A DNA stretch of 62,426 bases, from contig DIAM01000005.1 in assembly GCA_002416505.1 (NCBI GenBank), forward strand, positions 1 through 62,426. The letters are read 5' to 3'. Below the pieces are notes generated by a model. The model ran no database searches and had not been told where the DNA came from. It saw only the letters and a list, made by a program, of their open reading frames with translations. The DNA comes from Gammaproteobacteria bacterium UBA5078. GTDB taxonomy: Bacteria > Pseudomonadota > Gammaproteobacteria > Pseudomonadales > Pseudohongiellaceae. Positions 9,683 through 17,181 of this stretch are shown in pieces. The position numbers and the translations under genes are program-made. Numbering within the stretch: the first letter of the stretch is position 1; every line of letters begins with the position of its first letter.

Positions 9683-9697
9683 CAAGAATGATTCTCA
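9683..9697. promoter_or_regulatory. Fur-box-like site
   Basis: CAAGAATGATTCTCA matches the 7-1-7 Fur pattern; on the minus strand it reads TGAGAAT-C-ATTCTTG, with one mismatch in the first half and three in the second. It lies 15 bp before the hydroxylase start and within the divergent gap, so it could control both genes. PiuC-type genes are classically iron-repressed, which supports the call. Confidence 0.7.
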
Positions 9698-9712
9698 ATT
9701 AGGAAACACGCG

Positions 9713-10378
9713 ATGTTGCTGCAGATTGCGCAAGTTCTGCCCCCCACCCTCCTCGAGCAGTGCCTCAGCCTTGCCCAGACAGGGGCGCAGTTCGTCGATG
9801 GTAAGCAGACCGCGGGATGGCACGCCAAGGAGCGCAAGAATAATCTTCAGGCTCGCCCAGACGTGGCGCTGAAGGCGGTGTTCGCACAGGTGGAGAAGGC
9901 CTTGCTCGGCCACCAACTCGTCAATGCCGCCGCCCGCCCCAAGGCCATCGTACGACTACTATTGAGCCGTTACCAAGCGGGCATGAGCTATGGCACTCAC
10001 GTCGATGATGCCATCATGAGTGGCCAACGCACCGACTTGAGCTTTACGCTGTTCCTCAATGCCCCCGAGCAATATGAGGGCGGCAGCCTTGTGATTGACG
10101 AGCCAGCCGGCGAGCGCGCCTTCAAGATGGAGCCCGGTTCGATGCTGCTATATCCCTCCACCTCCCTGCACCGTGTAGAACCCGTCACATCCGGCGAGCG
10201 CTTGGTGATAGTGGGCTGGATCCGCAGTCTCGTGCGCGATGCGCAGGAGCGGGAGATACTATTCGACTTAGAGCGCATCATCGCGGCGCAGCGCGCCAAG
10301 CAAGCGGCAGATGACCCGGCGCTAGAACTACTACTAAAGACCCGCAGCAATCTATTGCGGAAATGGGCAGAAGATTAG
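9713..10378 (+). CDS. piuC: PKHD-type Fe(II)/2-oxoglutarate-dependent hydroxylase (PiuC/YbiX family)
   Basis: Cytoplasmic dioxygenase of 221 residues, a family often linked to siderophore receptor genes and iron limitation. The iron ligands are His96 and Asp98 (YGTHVDDAIM) and His153 (TSLHRVEPV), and Arg163 (SGERLVIVGWI) should bind 2-oxoglutarate. Length and motif spacing match PiuC/YbiX proteins. AGGAAA precedes the ATG. Its usual partner, a TonB-dependent receptor, is absent here; instead an orphan periplasmic protein is divergent. A Fur-box-like site lies immediately upstream, consistent with iron repression. The physiological substrate of this family is not firmly established. Confidence 0.92.
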   Translation: MLLQIAQVLPPTLLEQCLSLAQTGAQFVDGKQTAGWHAKERKNNLQARPDVALKAVFAQVEKALLGHQLVNAAARPKAIVRLLLSRYQAGMSYGTHVDDAIMSGQRTDLSFTLFLNAPEQYEGGSLVIDEPAGERAFKMEPGSMLLYPSTSLHRVEPVTSGERLVIVGWIRSLVRDAQEREILFDLERIIAAQRAKQAADDPALELLLKTRSNLLRKWAED

Positions 10379-10560
10379 CGCCGCATAGAGCGACCACTAT
10401 TCATAACGCTCTCGTATATCTGTGGAATGAAACCCAATCCCGACGGGACCACTGTGAGCGTCTCAACTAGAAAGAGGTAGACTCTGCGAAGGACGCTCTC
10501 ACTTACGAGTCTACTTACACTATATTTTAAACATCACTAATGCCAAAGAAGGAGATTGCA

Positions 10561-11508
10561 ATGTCCCATGGTAATCGGTTTTTAAGTCGTCGCGATGCAA
10601 TGAAATTAGGCTTAGCCGCCGGCGCCACCTTAGCGCTGAACCCCCAAACCTTGCTCGCCCAATCGAGTACGGATGACTTACTCACCAAACCCATTCCATC
10701 CACTGGAGAGCGTCTGCCATTGATCGGAATAGGCACTGCAAGGCGTTACGATGTCGCCTCCACTGAGGAAGAGCTAGAGCCCCTGCGCGAGGTATTGCGC
10801 AATTTCCCGGGCCTCGGCGGCAGGCTCATCGATACGGCCCCATCCTATGGCAATGCTGAGGTAGTGGTCGGACAATTAATGGCGGAACTGGGCATCCGCG
10901 ATCAGATCTTTCTTGCGACTAAAGTCGGAGAGGGACGACGCGGCCGTGCCGCGGGTATTGCCGAGATGGAAAACTCCTTAGCGCGTCTGCAGACCGACCA
11001 TTTCGACCTACTCGAGATTCACAATCTTGCGGGCACTGCCGAGATGCTGCCAGTACTAAAGGAATGGAAGCAGGAGGGCAAGATCCGCTATCTCGGTATC
11101 ACCACCACTTCCGAGCGGCAGTATGAAGAGCTCGCCACGTTCATGCGCACAGAAGCATTGGATTTTATCCAAGTGGACTATGCTATCGACAATCGATCTG
11201 CGGAAGATCTAATCCTACCGCTCGCGCAGGAGCGCGGCATCGCCGTGCTCACCGCATTGCCATTCGGTCGTGGCCGGGTGTTCGATATTTTTGGCGATAC
11301 GCCCTTGCCCGAATGGGCAACGGAGCTAGGCATGCAGACTTGGGCACAGTTCTCCTTGAAGTTTAATGTGTCTCACCCCGCGATTACGGCAGCGATCCCT
11401 GGCACCTCTCGCCCCGATTACCTCTTTGATAACTTCAGCGCATCGCGTGGAGTGTTGCCCGATGCCGCAACGCGACAACGCATGGCGAATCTAATCGATA
11501 ACGCATAA
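10561..11508 (+). CDS. Aldo/keto reductase with twin-arginine signal
   Basis: NAD(P)H-dependent oxidoreductase of 315 residues. The start at 10561 is chosen because AAGGAG sits six bases upstream; an in-frame ATG at 10540 has none. The N-terminus FLSRRDAMKLGLAAGATLAL is a Tat-type signal ending near LLAQS, so the folded, cofactor-loaded enzyme is probably exported. The catalytic region is visible as IDTAPSYGNAE (Tyr), FLATKVGEG (Lys) and DLLEIHNL (His). First gene of a three-gene operon with a permease 17 bp downstream and a GST. Periplasmic reductases of this fold exist but how they obtain reduced cofactor is unclear. Confidence 0.88.
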   Translation: MSHGNRFLSRRDAMKLGLAAGATLALNPQTLLAQSSTDDLLTKPIPSTGERLPLIGIGTARRYDVASTEEELEPLREVLRNFPGLGGRLIDTAPSYGNAEVVVGQLMAELGIRDQIFLATKVGEGRRGRAAGIAEMENSLARLQTDHFDLLEIHNLAGTAEMLPVLKEWKQEGKIRYLGITTTSERQYEELATFMRTEALDFIQVDYAIDNRSAEDLILPLAQERGIAVLTALPFGRGRVFDIFGDTPLPEWATELGMQTWAQFSLKFNVSHPAITAAIPGTSRPDYLFDNFSASRGVLPDAATRQRMANLIDNA

Positions 11509-11525
11509 GCATTCGGGGACAGAAG

Positions 11526-12947
11526 ATGAAGAGTTCCATGACTCGATTGCTCAATCGCGCCGTTGACCTGCGCAAAGGAGAAGGTGCCGCGCTTGCGTTC
11601 TCGTTCGCGTATTACTTCCTACTGCTGTGTGCCTATTACATCCTGCGCCCCATTCGCGATGAGATGGGGGTTGCGGGGGGTGTGGACAATCTCGCATGGC
11701 TGTTTACCGGCACCCTATTGGGCATGATGCTTCTGCACCCGGTGTTTACTAGCCTGGTAAAACGTTTGCCACGCAATCGCTTCGTTCCGCTGACCTATCG
11801 CTTCTTCATAGGCAATCTCCTCATCTTCTTTGTACTCCTAAAGACAATGCCTTTAGAGAACAGCGTCTGGATAGGCCGCATTTTTTTCATTTGGGTTAGC
11901 GTCTTCAATCTGTTTGTGATCTCGGTCTTCTGGTCCTTCATGACGGATATCTACCGCAGCTCGCAGAGTAAGCGCTTATTCGGCATGCTCGCGGTTGGCG
12001 GTACAATTGGCGCCATCGCCGGTTCGAGCATTACCTCAGCGCTCGTCTCCGTCCTCGGCCCCGTCAATCTCTTGCTGATCTCAGCCCTATTATTAGAGGG
12101 GGCCGCGCGAGTCTCCAATGCATTGGAGCGCAGTGAACAAACGCTCGCACTCGCCGCCCTAGAGGATGAACAGCGTAGCGAGGCGAAGGCCGATGTCGAG
12201 GCTGCATTTATTCCTAGTGCCGCGCAGACGCAGGGCACTATCGAAGCGGTCGCCCTCAAACAGAAGGAAGTGATTGGAGGCGGCGTGTTCGAAGGCGTCG
12301 GCGATGTGCTGCGTTCACCCTATCTGATCGGCATCGCCGTGTTGATGCTGTTGTTTACTGTGACATCCACCTATCTTTATTTCATGCAGGCCGAGATAAT
12401 CTCCGGTGTCTCACAGGATTCGCGTATTCGTACCCAGGTATTCGCGAATATCGATCTTATCGTCAACATAATCACCTTGATCACACAGCTGTTCCTCACC
12501 GGCAGAATAATGCGCGTGTTCGGCATCGGTCTCAGCCTCGCCTTCCTGCCGATCGTGAGTCTGCTTGGCTTTGGCATTATGGGCATTGCGCCAACTCTGA
12601 TGGTGTTAGTGGTCTTTCAGATACTACGCCGTGCCGGTAATTACGCGATCCAACGCCCCGCCCGAGAGGTGCTCTACACGGTGTTGCCGCGCACTGAGAA
12701 ATACAAGGCGAAGAATTTCAATGACACCTTCGTCTATCGCGTAGGCGATCAGCTTGGTGCGTGGTCCTACACGGCCATGGCATGGTTGGGATTGAGCGTA
12801 TCGAGCCTAGCGATCAGCATGATTCCCGTCTCGGCCGTCTGGCTAGTGTTAGTATTGTGGCTCGGAAAACGCTACCAAGACTATAACCGCCCAGCAGCCG
12901 CGCCAGTCAGCCCGCCGGCCGAAGATCAGGATCAGGTCAATGCTTAA
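11526..12947 (+). CDS. ATP/ADP-translocase-like (NTT/MFS) membrane transporter
   Basis: 473-residue polytopic inner-membrane protein with about 10-12 hydrophobic segments, starting with RKGEGAALAFSFAYYFLLLCAYYILRPIRDEMG, which is the signature opening of the Npt/Tlc nucleotide-carrier-like family found in many free-living proteobacteria. A charged cytoplasmic loop rich in Ala/Glu (about residues 200-255) divides the two halves. In obligate intracellular bacteria the family exchanges ATP and ADP; the substrate in free-living members is unknown, so nucleotide transport should not be assumed. The gene overlaps the following GST gene by 8 bp. Confidence 0.8.
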   Translation: MKSSMTRLLNRAVDLRKGEGAALAFSFAYYFLLLCAYYILRPIRDEMGVAGGVDNLAWLFTGTLLGMMLLHPVFTSLVKRLPRNRFVPLTYRFFIGNLLIFFVLLKTMPLENSVWIGRIFFIWVSVFNLFVISVFWSFMTDIYRSSQSKRLFGMLAVGGTIGAIAGSSITSALVSVLGPVNLLLISALLLEGAARVSNALERSEQTLALAALEDEQRSEAKADVEAAFIPSAAQTQGTIEAVALKQKEVIGGGVFEGVGDVLRSPYLIGIAVLMLLFTVTSTYLYFMQAEIISGVSQDSRIRTQVFANIDLIVNIITLITQLFLTGRIMRVFGIGLSLAFLPIVSLLGFGIMGIAPTLMVLVVFQILRRAGNYAIQRPAREVLYTVLPRTEKYKAKNFNDTFVYRVGDQLGAWSYTAMAWLGLSVSSLAISMIPVSAVWLVLVLWLGKRYQDYNRPAAAPVSPPAEDQDQVNA

Positions 12948-13557
12948 ATTTTATTATGCCCCGAAGACCTGCGCACTCGCAGCCCACCTAGCGCTCGAAC
13001 ACATCGGGGAGCCCTATGAGGCCATCAGACTAGATTTCGGTTCTCAGGCACAGCGCTCTGCCGAGTATTTGAGCATTAACCCCAAGGGCCGAGTGCCCGC
13101 CCTCGTGACCGAGGAAGGCATCCTCACCGAGACGCCAGCCCTACTGCTGTATCTCTGCCAGCGCTCCCCCCAAGCCGGGCTCGCGCCGCTGGAGAATATT
13201 TTCGCCACGGCCAAGATGCAGGCGGTCAATAGTTATCTGTGTGCAACGGTCCACGTTGCCCATGCGCACCGCTTGCGCGGCATCCGCTGGGCCGATGACC
13301 CAGTCGCCATAGAGGCGATGAAGAAGAAGGTGCCCCAGTCGATGGGAGACGCGATGGCCTTGATCGAGAATGGCATGTTGGAAGGCCCATGGGTGATGGG
13401 CGAGCAGTATACGGTAGCCGATATGTACCTGTTCACCATCGCCACGTGGCTAGAGGGCGATAGCGTGGACCTTAGCAAACTGCCGCGCGTCATCGCCCAT
13501 CGCGAGCGCATGGCCAAGGACCCTAGAGTACAGAGAGTCTTGGCACTCTATGCCTAG
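12940..13557 (+). CDS. Glutathione S-transferase family protein
   Basis: 205 residues with an N-terminal thioredoxin fold (MLKFYYAPKTCALAAHLALE) and a helical C-terminal domain (WVMGEQYTVADMYLFTIATWLE, the usual GST helix motif). The early Cys in PKTCALA and the NPKGRVPALV cis-proline segment resemble beta-class bacterial GSTs. It starts inside the end of the permease gene (ATG then TAA eight bases apart), so translation is coupled. The pairing with a Tat reductase and a carrier suggests handling of reactive or electrophilic compounds, but this is inference. Confidence 0.9.
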   Translation: MLKFYYAPKTCALAAHLALEHIGEPYEAIRLDFGSQAQRSAEYLSINPKGRVPALVTEEGILTETPALLLYLCQRSPQAGLAPLENIFATAKMQAVNSYLCATVHVAHAHRLRGIRWADDPVAIEAMKKKVPQSMGDAMALIENGMLEGPWVMGEQYTVADMYLFTIATWLEGDSVDLSKLPRVIAHRERMAKDPRVQRVLALYA

Positions 13558-13561
13558 GCCC

Positions 13562-13789
13562 TTATGCGGTGATGCGGCTAGGGTGGCGTGCACTTATCGA
13601 GACGTCACCCCATAGAATCGACATCGAGTCTTCTTCCGGCTCGTAGTGCGGCGCTGTCTGGTCGACCCGATAGAGCGCGTCATAAGAATCACGAGGCCGT
13701 GCTCGCTGGGCGTGTCGAACCTTGGACGCTCCCACTGAATGTGATATCGCAATAGGGTAAATCCCCGAATCGTTCTGCTTCGCTAGCAT
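13562..13789 (-). CDS. Small orphan protein, 75 residues
   Basis: No family recognised. The case for a real gene is a good ribosome site (AAGGAG nine bases before the ATG), an uninterrupted frame, a mixed composition without signal peptide or membrane helix, and a stop only four bases from the convergent GST stop. The C-terminal half is acidic then basic (PHYEPEEDSMSILWGDVSISARHPSR). It could equally be a remnant of a longer gene. Confidence 0.45.
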   Translation of the reverse strand: MLAKQNDSGIYPIAISHSVGASKVRHAQRARPRDSYDALYRVDQTAPHYEPEEDSMSILWGDVSISARHPSRITA

Positions 13790-14018
13790 GATCTTGTACT
13801 CCTTATGTCGACAACTCTATCTGATCGTGACAACCACTATGCACTGCAATTGTGGCAGGTTGATGTATGGATTCGGGCAGATTGTGGTTGCGTGCGTCTT
13901 TGCAGGTACGCAGCGCTTTTCCATCCCTTCCTCACTAAAGCGGATTGGCGTAGGATGGACGAGCGTGAGAGAGATTCTCTACGGACCTATACCAACAATA
14001 AGATCGGGACCTTTAGCT

Positions 14019-15098
14019 ATGACTAAAAAGAAGAAGTTCAATACCGCAGTTCTGGGCCTGATCGGCTCAGGATGCCTCCTGGCCGTGTTCGGCTACGTCA
14101 ATGCCCAGGGCGAACCACCCTCGGTGATCGAGACCAGCTCCCACATCTTCACGGAAATGGCCGATGGCGTGTATCAAGTCACAGGCACCGGCGAGGTATA
14201 TGTGATGAGCAATGCCCTGATGTTGGTCGGCGCCAACGATGTGCTGCTCGTGGACTCCCATGTGACGCCCAATGCCGCTAACGCGCTGCTCAGTTCCGTA
14301 CGCGCCGTCACCGACAAGCCGGTGCGCTATCTCGTGAACTCTCACTATCATTTCGATCACGCCCACGGCAATCAGGTTTTCCCCAATACGGTCGAGATCA
14401 TCGGCCATAGCTATACGCGCGCCAAGCTCAGCGGCGAGATGGGCAATGTGTTGACCGAGTCCACCATGCTCAGCTTTACCGAGGGAGTGCCCGATCTAGT
14501 GGAGCGCCTGCGTACGCAATTGTCAGACACCAGAGACCCCGCCGAGCGCACCCGTCTGGGCGCTCAACTCAAGGCACAGGAAGATCACATGCTCTCCCTG
14601 CGCGAGATCGTGCCCACGCCGCCGAACATCACGCTTGAGTCCAAGATGACACTCTATCAAGACCTCAGTGAGGGCAGCCGCGAGATTCAACTACTCCACC
14701 TAGGCCGCGCCCACACAGCCGGCGACGTGGTGGTCTACCTGCCCCAGGAGGGACTCGTCTTCACGGGCGACATGATGCTGCCTTCGCTGTCCTATATGGG
14801 CGATAGCTTCCCCCAGGAATGGGTAGGCACCCTCGAGGCACTCAAGGCAGTCGACTTCGATGTGATTCTGCCTGGCCACGGCGCGCCACTACAGGGCAAA
14901 GAAAAGATCGGCCAGTTCCAGGCCTATTTGAGCGACCTATGGCAGAAGGCTGAGACCATGAAGGCGCGCGGTTTGAGTGCGGAAGAAACCGCCGCACAGA
15001 TCGACCTGAGCAACCACACGCAGAACTATGCACAGATACGCGGACCGGGTGCCGATGTGCGCGCGATTCGTCGCATTTATGCACTGCTTGATCAATAA
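14019..15098 (+). CDS. Secreted metallo-beta-lactamase-fold hydrolase
   Basis: 359 residues from the MTKKKKFNTAVLGLIGSGCL start, which gives a proper signal peptide ending at VNAQ; the frame is open 5' of this without plausible protein. Zinc ligands are His109, His111, Asp113 and His114 (SHYHFDHAHGN), a later His in HLGRAHTAGDVVVY, Asp in FTGDMM and His in LPGHGAP. This is the broad MBL hydrolase family; the second-shell pattern does not identify a beta-lactamase. Substrate unknown. The gene ends at a strong bidirectional terminator shared with the convergent dipeptidase. Confidence 0.88.
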   Translation: MTKKKKFNTAVLGLIGSGCLLAVFGYVNAQGEPPSVIETSSHIFTEMADGVYQVTGTGEVYVMSNALMLVGANDVLLVDSHVTPNAANALLSSVRAVTDKPVRYLVNSHYHFDHAHGNQVFPNTVEIIGHSYTRAKLSGEMGNVLTESTMLSFTEGVPDLVERLRTQLSDTRDPAERTRLGAQLKAQEDHMLSLREIVPTPPNITLESKMTLYQDLSEGSREIQLLHLGRAHTAGDVVVYLPQEGLVFTGDMMLPSLSYMGDSFPQEWVGTLEALKAVDFDVILPGHGAPLQGKEKIGQFQAYLSDLWQKAETMKARGLSAEETAAQIDLSNHTQNYAQIRGPGADVRAIRRIYALLDQ

Positions 15099-15106
15099 GC
15101 GCCCAT

Positions 15107-15150
15107 AAAAAAACGCCTGCACGCCAATCACTTGGCCTGCAGGCGTTGCT
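15107..15150. terminator. Bidirectional rho-independent terminator
   Basis: Stem AACGCCTGCA (15112-15121) pairs with TGCAGGCGTT (15138-15147), extended by an inner GCCA/TGGC pairing. Seven A precede it, giving the U tract for the minus-strand dipeptidase gene; GCTATTT follows for the plus-strand gene. It sits between the two convergent stops. Confidence 0.88.
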
Positions 15151-15161
15151 ATTTATAGACT

Positions 15162-16520
15162 CTATTCGCTCGCTTGAATCTCCGCGGCTATACGCTGCAC
15201 ATCGTCCAATACGCGTAGCAGGTTGCCACTCCACAACAGGGAGATCTGCTCTTCGGTGTATCCACGACGCACCAACTCCAAGGTGACGTTGAAGGTTTCC
15301 GATGCATCATTCCAGCCAGAGATTCCGCCACCGCCATCGAAGTCAGAACTGATACCCACGTGTTCTAGACCGATCAGATCCACCATATAGTCGATATGAT
15401 CGACGAAATCCGCCACATCCACTGGTGGAGCAATCGCGTCGACTTCCGCGGCGATGCGCGGCGCTGCCAGGGCGTCGATCTCGGCAAGGCGTGCGCGATA
15501 GGCCGCGCGGTCTTCCTCATTCAACGCACGGGCGCTCGCGCCATCGAGAAGCTCATAACCTAGATCCGCCGCTATGCTGCTACGCAGCGCATTCATTGCG
15601 GCGGAATGGGCATTGTTCTTAGCTGAATCAAGGTAGCTACTGAAGGCCGTAGTTTGCACAACGCCGCCATTATCGCGAATCGCCAATAACTGTTCGTCAT
15701 CCAGATTGCGGCTGACATCTTCACTCAAGGCACGGGCGGAAGAGTGGGAGGCGATCACCGGGGCGCGAGTCAATTCCAGCACCTGCATATTTGAGGTCTT
15801 GGCTGGATGGGACAGGTCGATCATGATGCCCCAGCGGTTCATCTCGGCCACCGCTTGGCGACCTAGATCACTCAAGCCATTGTGCAGCCACACACCATCT
15901 CGCTCGCCAGTATTGGAGTCAGCGAACTGGCTATGGCCATTGTGTGATAGCGACATATAGCGTGCGCCAGCCACTTGGTAGCGCTGCACATTGCTCAGGT
16001 CCAGCCCCATCGGATAAGCGTTCTCTACGCCGATCATGGCGATCTTCTTGCCAGCGGCATCGATGCGACGCACATCGTCAGAGGTGTAGGCGATCTCGAT
16101 GGACTCGGGGGCAATCTCTTCGGCGAGGCGATGTATGGCGCGGAATTTATCTAGTGCATTGTCCTCTGCCGCCGCATAGCCCTCTGGAGTCAGTGGGCCT
16201 TGACCGGTGTAGACGACCAGCCAAGTCACATCCAAGCCACCCTCGATCATCTTCGGTAGGTTCACCTGAGTGTCCAGATCCTCTGTGTAATTATTACCCG
16301 GCACGAAGTTCTCAGTATTGATATCGTTATGGGTATCCAGAGTAATCACGCGCTCGTGAATGCCACGGGCCCGTGCAACGAGCTGCGCTTCGGTTTCCAT
16401 AGCCTGCGTGGGCATAGGCTCGGACGTGGTCGACTCGACCGGTGGAGTAGATTGTTCGGCAGGTCCGCAGGAGGCGAGTATAAGAGCACAGGCCAATACT
16501 AATGGGGTGCGATAGGACAT
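15162..16520 (-). CDS. Lipoprotein membrane dipeptidase, M19 (renal dipeptidase) family
   Basis: Zinc dipeptidase of about 452 residues. The start MSYRTPLVLACALILASCG is preferred because it places a clean lipobox (LASC) at the right distance; there is no good ribosome site before it or before the alternative at 16568. Family motifs are TLDTHNDIN (first metal ligands), LSHNGHSQFADS, IDLSHPAKTSNM, VIASHSSARALSED and HVGISSDFDGGGG. It is probably anchored to a membrane facing the periplasm and cleaves dipeptides, possibly with D-amino acids. The DCC-family gene lies 74 bp upstream on the same strand. Confidence 0.92.
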   Translation of the reverse strand: MSYRTPLVLACALILASCGPAEQSTPPVESTTSEPMPTQAMETEAQLVARARGIHERVITLDTHNDINTENFVPGNNYTEDLDTQVNLPKMIEGGLDVTWLVVYTGQGPLTPEGYAAAEDNALDKFRAIHRLAEEIAPESIEIAYTSDDVRRIDAAGKKIAMIGVENAYPMGLDLSNVQRYQVAGARYMSLSHNGHSQFADSNTGERDGVWLHNGLSDLGRQAVAEMNRWGIMIDLSHPAKTSNMQVLELTRAPVIASHSSARALSEDVSRNLDDEQLLAIRDNGGVVQTTAFSSYLDSAKNNAHSAAMNALRSSIAADLGYELLDGASARALNEEDRAAYRARLAEIDALAAPRIAAEVDAIAPPVDVADFVDHIDYMVDLIGLEHVGISSDFDGGGGISGWNDASETFNVTLELVRRGYTEEQISLLWSGNLLRVLDDVQRIAAEIQASE

Positions 16521-16594
16521 AAGGAGAGTCTCGGTTGCGATTGAATAATGTTGCTCGCATCCTAGCACTAGGCCGTGTTCGCGCCAAGTGTATG

Positions 16595-16996
16595 CTATTT
16601 GCCGCAGCGATTATCCTCGCACACTGGCGCCCTGCCGAACCACGAGGAGATGCGATGCCTGTGCCGCGCGAAGAAGCGATAGCCACAATCGGCTAACGGG
16701 CGTAGCAGAGGCCAACGTAGAAAGGCGAACCAGTGCCCCTTGCCTACCAACTTCCACGCCAAACAGGTCACATCCAGACCCTTGAGCATGCTGCCATCGC
16801 GCAATTCGCCATGGAGCACACGATCCGCTGCGACCCTATCGATGTGTGGGAAACGCGTTTCAAAATCGGGGGCATTGATATCTTGCAGATCGAGACTGCC
16901 TTGACGATCTAGACGGCGCAGATGATTGATCTCCCGCACGCATAGTGGACACAGCCCATCGAAATAGACACGAAGCACAGTTGAACCTGGGGACAT
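16595..16996 (-). CDS. DCC-family thiol-disulfide oxidoreductase-like protein (DUF393)
   Basis: 133 residues from the ATG at 16996, which is preceded by AAAGGTGAG at good spacing; a longer frame reaches 17059 with no ribosome site. The motif VYFDGLCPLCVREINHLRRLD contains the CPLC pair near the N-terminus that names the DCC family, and the central IDRVAADRVLHGELRDGSML and GHWFAFLRWPLLRPLADCGY follow the family pattern. Function is uncertain; a thioredoxin-like redox role is inferred from the CxxC. Confidence 0.88.
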   Translation of the reverse strand: MSPGSTVLRVYFDGLCPLCVREINHLRRLDRQGSLDLQDINAPDFETRFPHIDRVAADRVLHGELRDGSMLKGLDVTCLAWKLVGKGHWFAFLRWPLLRPLADCGYRFFARHRHRISSWFGRAPVCEDNRCGK

Positions 16997-17181
16997 TCCG
17001 CTCACCTTTAATCCTAGCCCGTTTACAGAGCACCGGGGTTTTATACTGCGGATACGCACTGGCGCGACGATAAGATCAACGCGTTCTAACGCACACAGAG
17101 ATTAAGAGTATCTTGAACTTCCGTTTTGAGCGCGAATCAGGTTTACTTTCGCTAGACCCATTCAAGTCGCGGAGATTGCGC

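Noticed and set aside
14019..15098. Antibiotic-resistance metallo-beta-lactamase
   Set aside because: It shares only the general HxHxDH fold; nothing in the sequence is specific to B1-B3 lactamases, so the broad hydrolase call is kept.
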